From positions 62,001 through 126,000 of the forward strand of contig NZ_FNBW01000017.1 in NCBI RefSeq assembly GCF_900102465.1: a stretch of DNA of 64,000 nt. The letters are read 5' to 3'. The translations under genes and the position numbers were made by a program. This DNA is from Thalassobaculum litoreum DSM 18839 (GTDB taxonomy: Bacteria > Pseudomonadota > Alphaproteobacteria > Thalassobaculales > Thalassobaculaceae). A model generated the notes under the pieces. The model worked only from the letters and a program-made list of their open reading frames with translations, made no database searches and had not been told where the DNA came from. The number at the start of each line of letters is the position of its first letter. Within the stretch, counting starts at the first letter, position 1. Of this stretch, positions 62,353 to 64,000 are shown in pieces.

Positions 62353-62919
62353 ATGCGCTATCGATTGGCCTTCAATGGTCAACTTTACCAGAACTCCGGG
62401 AACGCCCTTCGGGGCCGCATTGCACAAATCATTGAACGACCGGACTTCGACGGCATTACGGTGCTATTTTCGAGCGAGGGCGGCAGCACTGACGAGGGCC
62501 TCGCGCTTTACAATTTCATTCAATCCTCGCCGGTGCCAATCCACATGCACGCCGTCGGACACGTCGGCAGCATGGCCATTCCAGTCTTCCTGGCAGGCCA
62601 TAAGCGCACGTGCGGAACCTTCTCACGGTTCTTTTTCCACGCCTACGACTGGGGCTTCGACGGTCGGCAAATGACGGATCGCGTGGCCGAGGCGCTTCAG
62701 CGCCTCCGCAGCGATATCGAGCTGTCTAGCAAGATCGCCGAAAGGCACACAACTTTGTCCACCGAGCGACTGGCGCAGCTCTACCACACCTCGCCCACCC
62801 CGACGATCCTCACGCCGCAGGAGGCCCGGGACGCGGGCGTCGTCGAGGATGTGCTCGACCTGAACCCGAGCGGCACGCCGGAGCCTGACGTTGCACTCTG
62901 GACAGTCGCATGGACGTGA
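62353..62919 (+). CDS. ClpP-like serine protease
   Basis: This 188-residue protein has the ClpP/crotonase fold. The nucleophile lies in GHVGSMAIPVFLAGHKR, the oxyanion Gly pair in SSEGGSTDEGLALYN and the His in RFFFHAYDWG. The candidate acid is in the C-terminal QEARDAGVVEDVLD. It is more divergent than housekeeping ClpP and resembles versions found in phages and plasmids (head-maturation or accessory proteases). GGAGGG lies 6 bases before the ATG. No ClpX/A partner is adjacent. Confidence 0.82.
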   Translation: MRYRLAFNGQLYQNSGNALRGRIAQIIERPDFDGITVLFSSEGGSTDEGLALYNFIQSSPVPIHMHAVGHVGSMAIPVFLAGHKRTCGTFSRFFFHAYDWGFDGRQMTDRVAEALQRLRSDIELSSKIAERHTTLSTERLAQLYHTSPTPTILTPQEARDAGVVEDVLDLNPSGTPEPDVALWTVAWT

Positions 62920-63023
62920 TCCGTCGGCACCTGGAGGACTGTGCAGTGCGGCCTCGGGGTAATACTCCATCAGAATAAGGGAGTTCGGGCCTGAGCCTCC
63001 GCCTCCCGAAGAAACAACGCCGC

Positions 63024-63500
63024 TCATGACGGAGCCGTGTTCGCCAGGACCTCGGCCGCGCGGCCCTCCCCGATAAGCTCGACGCTTTCAAGGTAGTTGA
63101 CGCCCGTGACCGTCATCGCGTGGCCCAGGTTCACCTCGGTGAGCTGCGGGTCGTTGAGCATTTGCCAAAAGGCGTCGAAGTTAGCGTCGAAGTCCTGGTG
63201 ATCCGGTGCAAGGCGACCTTGCGCGCGGAGTGCCGACTGTTCCGTTATGCTGAAAAGCTGCATGAACTGGATGCGGGTGATCACGGCTGGTGGAGCCGGC
63301 GCGGGTTCTGGATCAGGCTCAGGCTCCGACGGAGGCACCCATTCGCCTTCAAGGTACTGCGCCCGATAGACCATCCCCTCAGATGCCTCGACAAATAGAG
63401 CCGCTATACTCGGGGTGAACTTGGTAGCCGGGTCAAAGCCCACGACCTCTGCGATCACCTGGACGCCATCTTGTTCGATAATGCGTGCATAGTTCGTCAT
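63024..63500 (-). CDS. phage tail-fibre accessory-like protein
   Basis: The 158-residue protein starts with a beta-rich segment typical of short tail-associated proteins (YARIIEQDGVQVIAEVVGFD ... YLEGEWVPP). A Pro/Glu linker (EPEPDPEPAPAPP) follows, then a helical domain (ITRIQFMQLFSITEQSALRA) found in tail-fibre assembly-like proteins. It lies directly downstream of the glycine-rich tail protein gene (3 bp). Assignment is by style and position, not by a strong motif. Confidence 0.55.
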   Translation of the reverse strand: MTNYARIIEQDGVQVIAEVVGFDPATKFTPSIAALFVEASEGMVYRAQYLEGEWVPPSEPEPDPEPAPAPPAVITRIQFMQLFSITEQSALRAQGRLAPDHQDFDANFDAFWQMLNDPQLTEVNLGHAMTVTGVNYLESVELIGEGRAAEVLANTAPS

Positions 63501-63503
63501 CGA

Positions 63504-64000
63504 TCAGCCCTCCACCACGTACCAAATGATCAGCGCCCCGGTGCCGCCCGCGCCGCCGTTCGTGGCAGTCGATCCGGCATAGCTGCATCCGCCGCCTCCG
63601 CCAGGGCCGCCAGGGCCGCCAGTGCCGTAGGTGCCGGACGACGATGACCCGCAACCACCACCGCCACCGCCGAAACCACCGGTGCCGCCGCTGTAAGACG
63701 AGCTTTGCGAACCCGCTCCGCCGCAACCACCACCACCACCACCGAACCCGCCAGCGCCAGGCCCGCCCGAGTGCCCATACGAACCACCACCGCCGCCACC
63801 GGCGCTCCCCGGCGCACCGTGGCTGTAAGGCGAACTCCCCGTCGTTCCGCCGCCGCCGCCGCCGCCTGCCAGATCCTCGAGATAAGTCCACGGCACCCCC
63901 GAGCCGGCCCCGGCGCCACGCGTCGAATTTACGGCCGCCTCGCCGCCCGCGCCGACGCCAGCGCCGCCGATCGGGCCGCTGGCTGGCCCTAATGCACCAC
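63504..64000 (-). CDS. glycine-rich tail-fibre-like protein (5' part cut off)
   Basis: The frame is open to the right edge, so only the C-terminal 165 residues are present. It is a very Gly/Ser-rich chain with (G)6-8 runs alternating with short SxxS or SYG segments, and it ends GAGGTGALIIWYVVEG. The end resembles the closing strand of glycine-rich domains in phage tail fibres. The repeats are imperfect. It is followed 3 bp downstream by the accessory-like gene. Confidence 0.65.
   Translation of the reverse strand, partial: GALGPASGPIGGAGVGAGGEAAVNSTRGAGAGSGVPWTYLEDLAGGGGGGGTTGSSPYSHGAPGSAGGGGGGSYGHSGGPGAGGFGGGGGGCGGAGSQSSSYSGGTGGFGGGGGGCGSSSSGTYGTGGPGGPGGGGGCSYAGSTATNGGAGGTGALIIWYVVEG

Noticed and set aside
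62267-63027. Open frames overlapping the ClpP-like gene in other frames (62267-62674 plus, 62623-63027 minus)
   Set aside because: They overlap a gene with clear catalytic motifs and have shadow-type composition.
1-64000. tRNA, rRNA, CRISPR array, insertion sequence or toxin-antitoxin pair
   Set aside because: No cloverleaf sequence, rRNA segment, spaced direct-repeat array or transposase motif was seen by eye; a tRNAscan and IS search would be the decisive test.

Overview
This is a high-GC, gene-dense stretch of an alphaproteobacterial chromosome, probably from a Rhodospirillales-type lineage. Several genes are typical of that class: the PleD and DivK cell-cycle response regulators, an EipB (DUF1849) envelope protein, an HdaA-like DnaA regulator, the 44-residue aa3-type cytochrome oxidase subunit IV, DUF3422 and a type-B PutA. 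All assignments come from reading the sequence; no database search was possible. I see no rRNA, tRNA or CRISPR array.

Layout. Bases 1-9.2 kb hold the end of a possible S41-like peptidase, rpmG with a clear promoter and terminator, divK-pleD, a ROK sugar kinase, DNA polymerase IV, eipB, a second diguanylate cyclase, a SPOR lipoprotein and RNase D. From 9.2 to 17.1 kb a minus-strand run encodes polyphosphate metabolism (ppk, ppx), an SDR without the usual catalytic pair, and the DUF2066 / AI-2E permease / hdaA group. From 17.2 to 24.7 kb lie purM-purN, a HupE permease, ctaF, ndk, holC and putA. Bases 24.8-27.4 kb form an ArsR-controlled efflux group (arsR, permease, MFS). Bases 27.6-33 kb hold DUF3422 and the isoprenoid group hdac-xseB-ispA-dxs. 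Bases 33.3-41.2 kb carry an RND efflux pair and two long paralogous pentapeptide-repeat proteins.

The accessory-looking core is 41.2-55.3 kb. A six-gene, tightly overlapping minus-strand operon encodes a degenerate Fe-alcohol-dehydrogenase-like protein, a GNAT acetyltransferase, an APH-type kinase, an enolase paralogue with altered active-site residues, a 2-hydroxyacid dehydrogenase and a D-threonine-aldolase-type PLP enzyme. It looks like an uncharacterised pathway acting on a phosphorylated hydroxy acid. Next to it are two XRE regulators (one coupled to a leaderless phosphonate-type binding protein), two fatty acid desaturases, an intact Fe-alcohol dehydrogenase and a mandelate-racemase-type enolase.

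An intergenic region at 55.3 kb holds a convincing unannotated small RNA: a promoter, a 5' hairpin, a single-stranded CCTCCC stretch and a strong terminator. The right end (about 61.8-64 kb) differs in character. After a pair of 18-bp direct repeats come a small Cys-rich protein, a ClpP-like protease and phage-tail-like genes running off the window, which suggests the edge of a prophage or genomic island. Palindromes of one REP-like style occur at 24.7, 56.5 and 61.6 kb.
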